64,000 nucleotides of DNA from Antitrichia curtipendula. Taxonomy: Eukaryota; Streptophyta; Bryopsida; Hypnales; Leucodontaceae. Each line of letters starts with the position of its first letter. Position 1 is the first letter of the stretch. The stretch lies in the NCBI GenBank assembly GCA_951230915.1, contig OX579641.1:1488001-1552000 (forward strand). The letters run 5' to 3'. A program made the translations under genes and the position numbers. Shown in pieces: positions 45,496-55,785 of this stretch. The notes below the pieces were generated by a model. It was given only the letters and a program-made list of their open reading frames with translations. It had not been told where the DNA came from and ran no database searches.

Positions 45496-46724
45496 GAAGG
45501 TACAAGACTGAAACACCCCAGAACTGGGCTCCATCTTTTCACAACTTGTCTTAAGGCTAAATATATGCCATAGCCATACAATAGACTATTTTAAATCAAA
45601 TCTTAACTCACATCAGGCTGTACAAAATGGTGTAAAAATATTTTCCTACAACAATAGTTCTTCCTATGTAGGAAAGAAGAGTCAAATCACAATAAAATCA
45701 CTTCTTTCTAAGTAGAAAGAAGAGTCACAAATCATAGTAAAATTATCCATAATAGTAAGCACAAAAAATGTAGGAAAGAGTTGTCCATGTGCTTGAAAAA
45801 CTTGTCTCAAGAAATCCACAAATTTGGGAAATCAGGATCCGAAGGCTCAGCCTCACCTGTACCCGTCCCAAACACAAAACAAGCCAATGTTACGTGAGTG
45901 AGGATGCATCAGGTGTTTAAAGCTGAAAGCCAATTGCTATCTATGTCACAGATCCTAAAATAACAAATATTGGTGAGAAAACATGGGTCAAAAGATCACA
46001 TCAGTGAGTAAAACAAGTGCAGTGAGTGAAAACCAACACAAAACACTAAAACTCCACACGACCTTTGCCATTCCTGTAGACACACAACTTGTTGGAAGAT
46101 CAAGAGCCACTCCAAACTCCACAAAGTCTCACAGAAGGTAAACCGTCACTCCACAAACTCCTTACAAAGCCAAACAAAGAGAATGGTGTGTGGTGACACA
46201 CAACAAGTAAGTTGTTTACAAACTTGGAGGGAAAACCAGAGGGATGCATGAACAAGGTCATTTGGGAAATCAATGCCCACTTCTGGTAGTGAAATAGACT
46301 AATAAATGCCAACCCATAGTGGGTGGGTGGGTGGTTTTTTCCACTTATTAGACTTATTTTAAATAACTCCATGGAGGTCCATTGTCAGTGACAAATGGCC
46401 TGGGAGATATTATATGTAAGACATGACCTATTAGTAAGCTCAAAGTATTAAGGGGACTTGTAAGCTCCTTAAAAATAATTTAAGCAAATAAATAAATAAT
46501 AACAAATTAAATTAAATTAATTTTATTTATTTAAATTTGTTGGAGGCCTTTTAGGAAAATTAAATAAATCTTATAAGGAGTATGTGCATTGGAGGAATTT
46601 GACCAATTGTGAATTGGAATGTAACCAATTTGGTTTAAATTAACCAATAACAATTTGAAGGCAAAATTCTATGTGGCTTTCAAACAAACATTAATAAATG
46701 TAAATTGTTTTAAAGCCAAAGAAG
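45496..46724 (-). repeat. A-type LTR-like repeat, copy 5 (3' repeat of A4)
   Basis: It is of the A2 sub-type but keeps GTGAGGATGC, so it lacks the private change of copy 2. Confidence 0.85.
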
Positions 46725-46747
46725 AAGAAGAAGAAGAAGAAGAAGAA
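46721..46747. repeat. (GAA)9 microsatellite at the 3' end of A4
   Basis: Nine units, as in A2 and A3. Confidence 0.95.
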
Positions 46748-46881
46748 GACCCTCCACCACCCCTGGTGATGCTACCACTATAGAAGTGAGGCACTGGTAT
46801 GCCACACTCCTATAGAGGTGCATACCAGGCTCAAACTTCAAGGTAATTCTTTCAACTTCTATGGATCTTGGGAGAATAGAC

Positions 46882-49031
46882 TTACAGGGAAGCACGTATG
46901 TGTTGGATGTTGATACGGACCGCAGGGAAGGGTCCGTTATCAAGAAATCTGCAGATGTTTGTGAGCAAGCGTTCACGCTTGAACCCATTATTGACCATTG
47001 TCAAGATAATTTGTTGTATCTCTTCCAAAGCAGCATCTTCGGAGTTGGAGATGTATAGTATTGGAAGGACTTGTGATATTGCTATGTTGTACGCCTGGTG
47101 GATAGGTCTATTGGACCGAAATTTGATGTACTGTGTGTATTGAAAAGGCAGATTTCTTCTCTTATCATATTTGCAAAATAAGTACTGTAGAGGCTCAGTT
47201 TCATGAATGAAAAATTCTACGTTCATGAAGTGGGCACGGATGCCACGCTCAGGATTGGAGGTCGAAAAACCAGCTGTTTCTTCCTTAATAGTAAGGATGT
47301 TAAGTGGGTAGATCCAGAACACGTTGGAGTCTATTCTGGGCTGTCCAGGATCGAGAAAATCTCTCGGGTTTCCCACGTTCATGAGACACAAGTCGTCAAT
47401 GTATCTGAAAGCAGTTTGGAACTGTTTCATGATTTCATAGCGTCCTAGTTTGGCTAGACGTAGGATAAATCTGATTTCGTATGAAAGGAGATACATGCTA
47501 CACCAGACTGGTGAGCACGAAAAACCCATGGGGATCCCTTTGCTTTGTCGCCAAACACGGTCACCGAGTGTGAGGAAGCAATTTTTCATAAGCCAAGAGT
47601 GAAGTTGCAATAGTCGTTGCTCGTTCAAAGAAATCCAGTTGGCTTGGGAAGGACGAGATGTAGCCCACTTAGCCGCGGCAGGTACACCGTCCATGCCAAT
47701 TCGTACCCACATTGTTGTGGTAGCTCGAGGGTGAGCCTGGCTGATGTGCCTGAATGCGGTTCTGGTGATATATGCAATTGCTTCATGGAGATTGTCAGCA
47801 CCCTGGAGTGGGATAGATTCGTAACAGCAAGCGATATCAGCGACGAAGATGTCATGAATTTTCTCTGGGAGGTTCAACGTAGTGTCCATGACGGAGTCAA
47901 TGCCCCAGAACAAACTTGTATTGGTTCGTAAAAAATTCCAAAAACCATCCTCTGTGACAGTTGCCCATTGTTTGATCGTCTCAAGCATCGCATTGGACGT
48001 GAGCGTGAGCAATGTTGCAATGTTCGAAAAAACTGTACGAAAAGCATTGGTAAGCCATCGATATTTTGACTTGTGTTGTTTGTAAGTGGACATCAGGTAA
48101 GGGAGAGATTGGAAGATCGGAGGACACTCAGGTAGAATTATTAACAACTCAGTGTTTGTGGAGTCCAAAATGGCTGTGGGAAGAGTCCAAACCCCGTTAG
48201 ATTTGCATGGATCAAAATCCTCACCATTCAGGCGTTCCAGGGCTTGAAGTCGGATATGTTTTATGCATAAGAAGCATGCATTGTTAGTGGCTTTGTCTAA
48301 ACCTGAACAGTACAAGTGCTGTAGCAGCCACTGCAGTTCGTTTTGAACTGTCTGGGAATCAAGAATCATCGGACAGGAATGCCGAAGTCCATATTTGTTA
48401 GTTTTCATTGCATGCTTGAGTCTCTCAAGGCATATAGTTCGTAAGTGTGCATGAGCGGCTTCAATAGGAAACCCGAGCGAGTCTAATCTCAGAATCGAGA
48501 CTAGTTGCTCGAAGGCATCCAAAATCGTTGCTAGAGCATGCGATATATTTGTGGGGCGTAGTGGGATGTGGTTCAATCCCTGTGCGATGGCACTCCGCAG
48601 ACCTGAGTGTTGTATAATCGAAAGATCCATGGTTCTAACATGCAAGGCTGATTTAACGTGTGCAGACGTTTCATTGAGCGTCAAAGGGTCTAGGAACCTC
48701 CTAAATCGTACAGCAGTGGTGCATGCACATTGATTTGATTCGTCAAGAAGGTGGACAAAGGAGAACTGTTTGAAAACTGCCGATGGTTTGTATAACACCG
48801 TGGCTAAGTTCTCAACATAAGACCATGCAAAAGTGATGTCCTCAAGTATGGGACTCAAATGATCAAACTGGAAGAAGCACAAGAGGTCTTGAAGGACTTT
48901 TCTCAGATTAATCCATTCCAGTGCACGGTTACAGTACTTAAGTTTAATAAAACCGGCTGTCTTACGAGAAGAAGGACTACGCTTAACTTTAAAACGTCCG
49001 TAATTGTCAGTGCATAGAGCACGAGCATCAT
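46882..49031 (-). CDS. Reverse transcriptase of element A4
   Basis: About 715 aa from the acceptor TTTTCACAG. It is the same protein as A2; the one nucleotide difference noticed (TTCTCTGGG for TTTTCTGGG near 47861) is silent for the RT. Motifs are intact. Confidence 0.87.
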
Positions 49032-49221
49032 CTGTGAAAACATAAAAAAGGAAAATTTTAATGTCATAAGCTGAACTGTAGAAAGGCTTCAGTTTTAAGA
49101 GCCGGGCTGAGATATTAGCCTGTCGAGCTACATGCTCTACAGTTGGTTGGAACCAACGAAAATAATAATAACAGCCGAAGTAGCGGATTGAAAAAACTTG
49201 AAATGAGATCATCTATAAGTT

Positions 49222-50850
49222 CTAAACATTATTCCAATTGAGTATGCGACCCTGGATCACTGGTCTGGGTTTGGGTCGCGAATCTGCAGAGGTGTTAGTT
49301 GCCGGGGAGTGCTCGATGCGTAGGAATTCAGAGCGGTTGGCAGACACGGGAGATTGATCATTGCGTCGATTGTTGCCACCAATGAACTGAAAGCCTCCAG
49401 GAGACTTGTAGTTCCGATTGTAGTTGCCACGGCCTCCATTGGGTTTGCTTGAACCTCGTCCACCATTCCTGCTTGTGTAAGCAGGAGGAGTGCGTAGTTG
49501 GGCCGGTGGTGGTTCAGAGGCAGCGACATTCATGTTAAACTTCCGTCGCTTCTGTGGAGGGGTGGGCGCTACATCGATCGAGAAAGAAGCTGGTTTGAAC
49601 AACCTTTCCACTTTGCGGGCACCCGGTGCGTCATAATGCTTCGCCAAAAGTTTGGCCGCGGGATCAGTTGCGAATTCAACTGCAGCCGTTTCCATCAATT
49701 TGCGGACAGCCGCGAAGGTGATCTGCAGTTTTACGGCACCCTTTGCTGCTCCTTTCATCCAGGTTAGAAAGGCTCCATATTTGGAAGGTAGGGAAGGATA
49801 GGTGCTATCAGGGAAAAATTTGCTAAGGTTGTTGATCATGAACCATACACTGTGATCAAACCAAAGCATGTTTCCTCTACATCCAGTTTTTGCATTCTGG
49901 CTGCACTTACATCTAATGTAAGGTCTTTGGCAATTCCACAGTTGAGAAGTAAACTTGGCATTCCTAGGAGTGCAAGTTAATACATCTAATTTTGTGTGGA
50001 TGTTGATAGAGGTGGTTGTACATTTGTGATGGTCATATAGTGCTATGGGAAAAGCATTGACCATCTCAGTGGGTTTTTCAAGAAGCCCAGTGCAACTCAG
50101 TGATTTTTCCTCACAAAACTTGACCTCCTGCTCAGATAAATCAGCCCACAGTTTCCACATGTGGACAGTGATGGGAGCAAGTAAGTTGATGTTTGATAAA
50201 CACCAGGTCCTATGCGACTTGGCAGACAACTGATCTTCAACAGCACGAGGGGGAAGGAAGGGTATTGAAGGTCCTTTACCAGAAGCATCCAAGGTGGATA
50301 ATTCCTTTTCCGATTGTGTAGTCTGTATAGACTCTGATAGATCCTCAATTGCAGCCTTATGTGCAGGTGCGATATTGAGTTTCGACAGCAGGGGATGAAG
50401 TCCGCCCGAAGCTACGGGATCCGGCTGCGAGAGATCAATCGGAGGGGCTACGTCTCCCCATTCTTCATGCGGGTTAGCTGCACGTAAAGCTGCCTCCACG
50501 CGCCGCGTATTCCCTGCTGCTTCGATAAACTCGAGTTCGTCCCGTTCAAGGAGCGGAACCAACACCTGATGGGCCTCCCGCAATCTCTCGAGTCCTTTGG
50601 CTTTATCAGATATCGTGGCTATCATGATCGCTGTCCAGTGAGAGAGATCGAGCGTTGTGAGCAACATGGGGGCGTGCTCACCCTCTTCGTCGCGGTCTGA
50701 CAAAGCAGTGTTATCGCTGGCTTGAATGAAGTCGTGGACTTCCTGCTCCGCTATCGTGCTCAGGACTGACTGGACCGCCGGTGAAGGCGCAGGGAGAGGC
50801 TCGTCATAGCCAACGGCAGTGAGCTCCTTTGCCCAACCAGATTGAGAATC
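49222..50850 (-). CDS. ORF1 protein of element A4
   Basis: The open exon is about 542 aa and matches A2 and A3, including the Arg codon lost in A1. Confidence 0.82.
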   Translation of the reverse strand, partial: DSQSGWAKELTAVGYDEPLPAPSPAVQSVLSTIAEQEVHDFIQASDNTALSDRDEEGEHAPMLLTTLDLSHWTAIMIATISDKAKGLERLREAHQVLVPLLERDELEFIEAAGNTRRVEAALRAANPHEEWGDVAPPIDLSQPDPVASGGLHPLLSKLNIAPAHKAAIEDLSESIQTTQSEKELSTLDASGKGPSIPFLPPRAVEDQLSAKSHRTWCLSNINLLAPITVHMWKLWADLSEQEVKFCEEKSLSCTGLLEKPTEMVNAFPIALYDHHKCTTTSINIHTKLDVLTCTPRNAKFTSQLWNCQRPYIRCKCSQNAKTGCRGNMLWFDHSVWFMINNLSKFFPDSTYPSLPSKYGAFLTWMKGAAKGAVKLQITFAAVRKLMETAAVEFATDPAAKLLAKHYDAPGARKVERLFKPASFSIDVAPTPPQKRRKFNMNVAASEPPPAQLRTPPAYTSRNGGRGSSKPNGGRGNYNRNYKSPGGFQFIGGNNRRNDQSPVSANRSEFLRIEHSPATNTSADSRPKPRPVIQGRILNWNNV

Positions 50851-50975
50851 CTACGTTCATTCCACAGTGTTTTGTAAATTAGGAAGTTTACAGGGCAAGT
50901 CAAAGTAGCACAAAGACTAAGTAGTTTAAAGATGCAGACAGGAGCTCACCACTCCTGTATGGTTGATAAAACAAA

Positions 50976-52204
50976 GAAGGTACAAGACTGAAACACCCCA
51001 GAACTGGGCTCCATCTTTTCACAACTTGTCTTAAGGCTAAATATATGCCATAGCCATACAATAGACTATTTTAAATCAAATCTTAACTCACATCAGGCTG
51101 TACAAAATGGTGTAAAAATATTTTCCTACAACAATAGTTCTTCCTATGTAGGAAAGAAGAGTCAAATCACAATAAAATCACTTCTTTCTAAGTAGAAAGA
51201 AGAGTCACAAATCATAGTAAAATTATCCATAATAGTAAGCACAAAAAATGTAGGAAAGAGTTGTCCATGTGCTTGAAAAACTTGTCTCAAGAAATCCACA
51301 AATTTGGGAAATCAGGATCCGAAGGCTCAGCCTCACCTGTACCCGTCCCAAACACAAAACAAGCCAATGTTACGTGAGTGAGGATGCATCAGGTGTTTAA
51401 AGCTGAAAGCCAATTGCTATCTATGTCACAGATCCTAAAATAACAAATATTGGTGAGAAAACATGGGTCAAAAGATCACATCAGTGAGTAAAACAAGTGC
51501 AGTGAGTGAAAACCAACACAAAACACTAAAACTCCACACGACCTTTGCCATTCCTGTAGACACACAACTTGTTGGAAGATCAAGAGCCACTCCAAACTCC
51601 ACAAAGTCTCACAGAAGGTAAACCGTCACTCCACAAACTCCTTACAAAGCCAAACAAAGAGAATGGTGTGTGGTGACACACAACAAGTAAGTTGTTTACA
51701 AACTTGGAGGGAAAACCAGAGGGATGCATGAACAAGGTCATTTGGGAAATCAATGCCCACTTCTGGTAGTGAAATAGACTAATAAATGCCAACCCATAGT
51801 GGGTGGGTGGGTGGTTTTTTCCACTTATTAGACTTATTTTAAATAACTCCATGGAGGTCCATTGTCAGTGACAAATGGCCTGGGAGATATTATATGTAAG
51901 ACATGACCTATTAGTAAGCTCAAAGTATTAAGGGGACTTGTAAGCTCCTTAAAAATAATTTAAGCAAATAAATAAATAATAACAAATTAAATTAAATTAA
52001 TTTTATTTATTTAAATTTGTTGGAGGCCTTTTAGGAAAATTAAATAAATCTTATAAGGAGTATGTGCATTGGAGGAATTTGACCAATTGTGAATTGGAAT
52101 GTAACCAATTTGGTTTAAATTAACCAATAACAATTTGAAGGCAAAATTCTATGTGGCTTTCAAACAAACATTAATAAATGTAAATTGTTTTAAAGCCAAA
52201 GAAG
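50976..52204 (-). repeat. A-type LTR-like repeat, copy 6 (outermost, 5' repeat of A4)
   Basis: It is the A2 sub-type repeat at the array edge. It would supply the promoter for A4. Confidence 0.85.
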
Positions 52205-52230
52205 AAGAAGAAGAAGAAGAAGAAGAAGAA
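52201..52230. repeat. (GAA)10 microsatellite at the array boundary
   Basis: Ten GAA units are followed by GAGGTTAGACAATCC, which has no match elsewhere in the window. It is the only tract not followed by the conserved GACCCTCC block. It probably preserves the original genomic GAA target. Confidence 0.85.
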
Positions 52231-53760
52231 GAGGTTAGACAATCCGAGAAGGAATGAACAATTAAAAACTATTATGGTAGAGCATCTCACTATTCAATTT
52301 GGAATCATTCTTTTTTTTTGTTCTTTCCTATTCATCTACTATTCATTGGAGAATTATTCCTTTTATTATTGAAGAATTTAGTCTTTTGTCAAATCTTCAC
52401 CTAATAGGCAAACAAAACGCTTATGATGGAGGACGATGAATATTACAAGACCATCATGCTGGTGATCTACAATGACGGGACTATGGCTACCGATGATACA
52501 GAGGATGTTAGTTTTCCTTTTCCTTTTGTTTTTTGAATTAATTTAGAGTTAAAATTAGGAAATTAGAAGTTAATCCTTAGGTCAGAGTCTTAGAAATTAA
52601 ATTAGAATTTAGAAAACAATAAATAGCTTTTAGAGGATTCTGAAAACATCTCACACTTAGAAAATAACCAAAAAACAAAGAAACTACAAATAATTGAACT
52701 TTAATCATAAAATTGGATGAGAATTTTAGAAATTTCATCCAAAAGGATCTAAAAAAAAGACTAAAATGGAATTTAGGAAATTAGACAAAATTAAGATTTT
52801 AGGTTAAAGTGGAAGTTATTTTACCTTTAAAGGTTAGAAATAATTTGTGGATGAAGTTTTGACTTACCAAATAAGGTAAAATTTCATCCATTGATCACTT
52901 TTCCATAGGAAGTGAGTCTTTTTTGTATCTTACCTTGTTGAAAAGATAAGTTCTTGTTTTGTTGCTCAAATATTTAAAAATAGTAATTTTATAATAATAG
53001 GCTAGAATTATGACTAATTAAAGAATAATTAGAAACCAACACTTAAAGAATCATTAAGGAATATTTTAAAATTAGAATCAATTAAAAAATCTTTAAGGAT
53101 TCCAAAATCCACTATTATTTTAAAAATACTTTATTTTTGAAGGATAAAAGCTCGGATGCTGTTTGACTCTAGTTTTGGATGAAATTCTCTAGTTTGGATT
53201 AAAATTGGGTTTAATCTTAGAATTTAGTAGTTAATTCATCCCTAAAATTCACCCCTAAAATTTGGATTAATTTTGAATTAATTTTCTAGTTTAATTTAGT
53301 GGATGAAGTATTTAGGTTAAATTAGGGGTCAAAATTCATCTTTAGATATCTCTCATTAGGAAAAATAGAATTCAGTTGACCTTATCATTTTGAAAAGGGA
53401 AAGTTGCATTCTACCAATTGGCCTAGACACAATTTGAGTTTAAATTAGCTTTTGTTTTACTTTCATCATTTGATTTAACTACCAAGGTCTTAACTTTTTA
53501 ATATTAATATGTTTTGAAGGTATTTGAATTTGATAAAATCAACATAAACAAAGTGTCCAATGCTTGGAACTGGAGAGTCACCAATGTTCTCGGATGCGGG
53601 ATACTGGCGACCTTGCATTTGGGGCCACCTCAGCCACAATAAAAAAGACATAGAATCTGACAAAACATATATAAATGTTGAAAGAACTAGGACTGCAACA
53701 ACAATGGTCAAATCAAATAGGACCAATTTGAAGTCCAAGAACCTTCTAAAGATGTCTCTA
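52231..53760. other. AT-rich flank without a supported gene
   Basis: The sequence is low-complexity, A/T-rich and intron-like. A 37-codon ORF (52423-52536, starting Met-Met-Glu-Asp-Asp-Glu-Tyr) has a plausible donor GAT|GTTAGT at 52507 and could be a first exon, but nothing downstream supports it. A 69-codon ORF at 53560-53769 shows no recognisable domain. Confidence 0.4.
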
Positions 53761-53769
53761 AGTAGTTGA

Positions 53770-53945
53770 CTTAATAGAACTCAATTGGCTTCCAAATGTC
53801 TTAAGTTCGATTCCCAATGACATCATCTGTCTTCATGGGGAATGTCACCCCGTGTTAAGTCTCTTTCGATGGATGGAGTGCGGGGTTGCTTCGATGGATG
53901 GAGTGCGGGGTTGCTGTTTGGTTGTGATGGACAACCCACCCACCC
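53770..53945 (+). repeat. Possible tRNA-derived SINE fragment with 25-bp tandem duplication
   Basis: AAGTTCGATTCCC at 53803-53815 resembles a pol III B box, and TAGAACTCAATTGG at 53775-53788 could be a degenerate A box. A 25-bp unit (TTCGATGGATGGAGTGCGGGG...) is repeated exactly at 53865-53889 and 53890-53914. No clear poly-A tail or target duplication is visible, so this is tentative. Confidence 0.3.
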
Positions 53946-54798
53946 TCCAAAAAGAAAAAAATCCCTCGAGTGAATCATTTGTGGATGGGGTTTCAAATAT
54001 GACTTTATAATCAAAGCCCAGGAGATGGTCTTTGTGGTTTGGACAAGGCCGACTTTGGATTCCGGGGCGAGATGTTTGGATTCAATTTTTGACCAAAAAC
54101 ATCTCACTCTAAAATTCAAAGATGACTATTTCCAAACTGACGAATTCCATCACCCAGGCCATGATAATCAAATGATCTCCAGTAATCTCCTACACAGAGG
54201 TCTTCGCTTGAGGTTTTGCTATTTTGGGATAATGTGTAGGCAATATTATACAATCTTTCATTTGTTGAGTGTCCTCATTTTTCCATGCAATGAGAGTTGT
54301 TGGTTGCCATATTCAACAATGAACAAGTTCTTAAGAAATAATTTGATTTTGGGAGAGGGACTCATTTAGAATGTATGTAAAGTTAGAGTGTGTTAACAAT
54401 TATGTTGCCTTACATGAAGGAAACTAATTTACAAGACACCAAAAGCAACAAATATTTTTTAAATGCTTGCAAATAGAGCTTGATTTCAAAATCATTCCAA
54501 CAACTTGCCCTCACAAAATGATAATATTTAGCTTGTAATTGAAATGCAAAATACTTTTGAAATTTTTCTTTTGAAATTTACAAAATATTATTGATGATAG
54601 CTTTGGTGAATCTACCCATATAAAAGGAACATAGAACTTGAAGTCTATATCCTATTTCTTTTGGAGGGGGAGAAAATGGAAAGTTCCATTGCATTTTTTG
54701 AGACAATAGAATAAGAACAGTCTTTCATTTGATCATCCATTCCAAAATATGCTTCCAACCATTTCCAACCATTAGGCTTTGTTTGTTTTTTGGTTATT

Positions 54799-55068
54799 TG
54801 TAACCTCTAAATGCCCAAGGCACAAAAATATGGTGTCGTAGAAACTTTGAAGTTAAATAAAACCTTATAAATTTTTTATTTTTAGTAGTTTATATTTTTG
54901 AAAGATTCTTTTTGAATATTAGTTTTCGTATAAAAAATCCCCTTTTTAAAATGAATGATTATGATTTTTTTATTCAAGATTTTGTGCAAGGGTACCCATT
55001 GCAATCTTGACTTTCCATACTGTTGAGGGCTCTTGGAAATGAGCCTCAAATACACTAGATGTTGGAGA
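54799..55068 (+). repeat. Left arm of a long inverted repeat
   Basis: About 270 bp that reappears, diverged and inverted, at 59788-60056. Matching segments include TGGTGTC next to GAAGTTAAA, the TAAATTTTTTATTTTTAGTAG region, CAAGATTTTGTGCAAGGGTACCC, and GGCTCTTGGAAATGAGCC. The arms bracket about 4.7 kb containing the kinase pseudogene. Confidence 0.5.
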
Positions 55069-55389
55069 AAAAATGAGAGCTGAAAGATTTTCATAGTTTT
55101 AATACCCTCATGATCAAATATTATAAATTTTTAATCCTTAAATGAAATTGTTGTGTTTTCTTTTCCTATGTGATCTCTAACATGTCTAGTTTGAATTTGT
55201 ACGGTTACCATTCAAAAATAATTGATTCAACTTATTAAAATGTTGGCTTTTGGTTCAATTTAGGGCAAATTTCAAGAGGCTTAAATAGGCCTTTGGATAT
55301 TTTTGGGTTAATGGTCTATCTTTTTGAAAATAATTTTTTTATATAATAAATTAATAAATATAAAATATAAAATGCTTCCAAACAATACT

Positions 55390-55770
55390 TTATAAATCTT
55401 TTAAGAATCCGCAAATTTTGTAGAAGACCATCGGTAGAATCCCTAAACTTGCAGTTGTTGACATCATCTACGGACCGCGGTTGCTCTAGTGTTGGTCACC
55501 TTCCGAATGCGGTCACCTTGAATCCGCAATCCAAGTACCCGCGGTCGATCCTCAATCCAAACAATCCGTTCCTAATGTTGCACACACGCCCCAGGGTGCA
55601 ACATCAAGTACTTATGCCTCCACCCGCATTTTCCGCTCTGGGCTACGCGCATTGTCTTTCATTTGCCTTGAAGTAGCTGATTGCATGCTTGTAGGCCAAG
55701 GTGTGATTTTACGTGGGGGAGTTTTTGCCTTTTTTGTTATCGAACTTCAGGGGAGCAACTTTGACTAGTT
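55390..55770 (+). repeat. GC-richer diverged repeat, copy 1
   Basis: This island has CCGCGGT-type motifs, a CACACGCCCC segment and the end GACTGATTGCATGCTTGT-like through GTGGGGGAG. A diverged copy in the same orientation lies at about 60060-60600. It may be the remains of an old LTR (a G-rich run before the end), but no second-element features survive. Confidence 0.35.
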
Positions 55771-55785
55771 TGAAGGCATGACCAA

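Larger units (their letters stand above)
45496..52204 (-). mobile_element. Retroelement A4, complete, last element of the array
   Basis: It is the duplicate of A2. Its 5' repeat (50976-52204) runs into (GAA)10 and then unrelated single-copy-looking DNA at 52231, which marks the upstream end of the whole array in sense orientation. Both ORFs are open, so A4 is a candidate active element. Confidence 0.85.
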
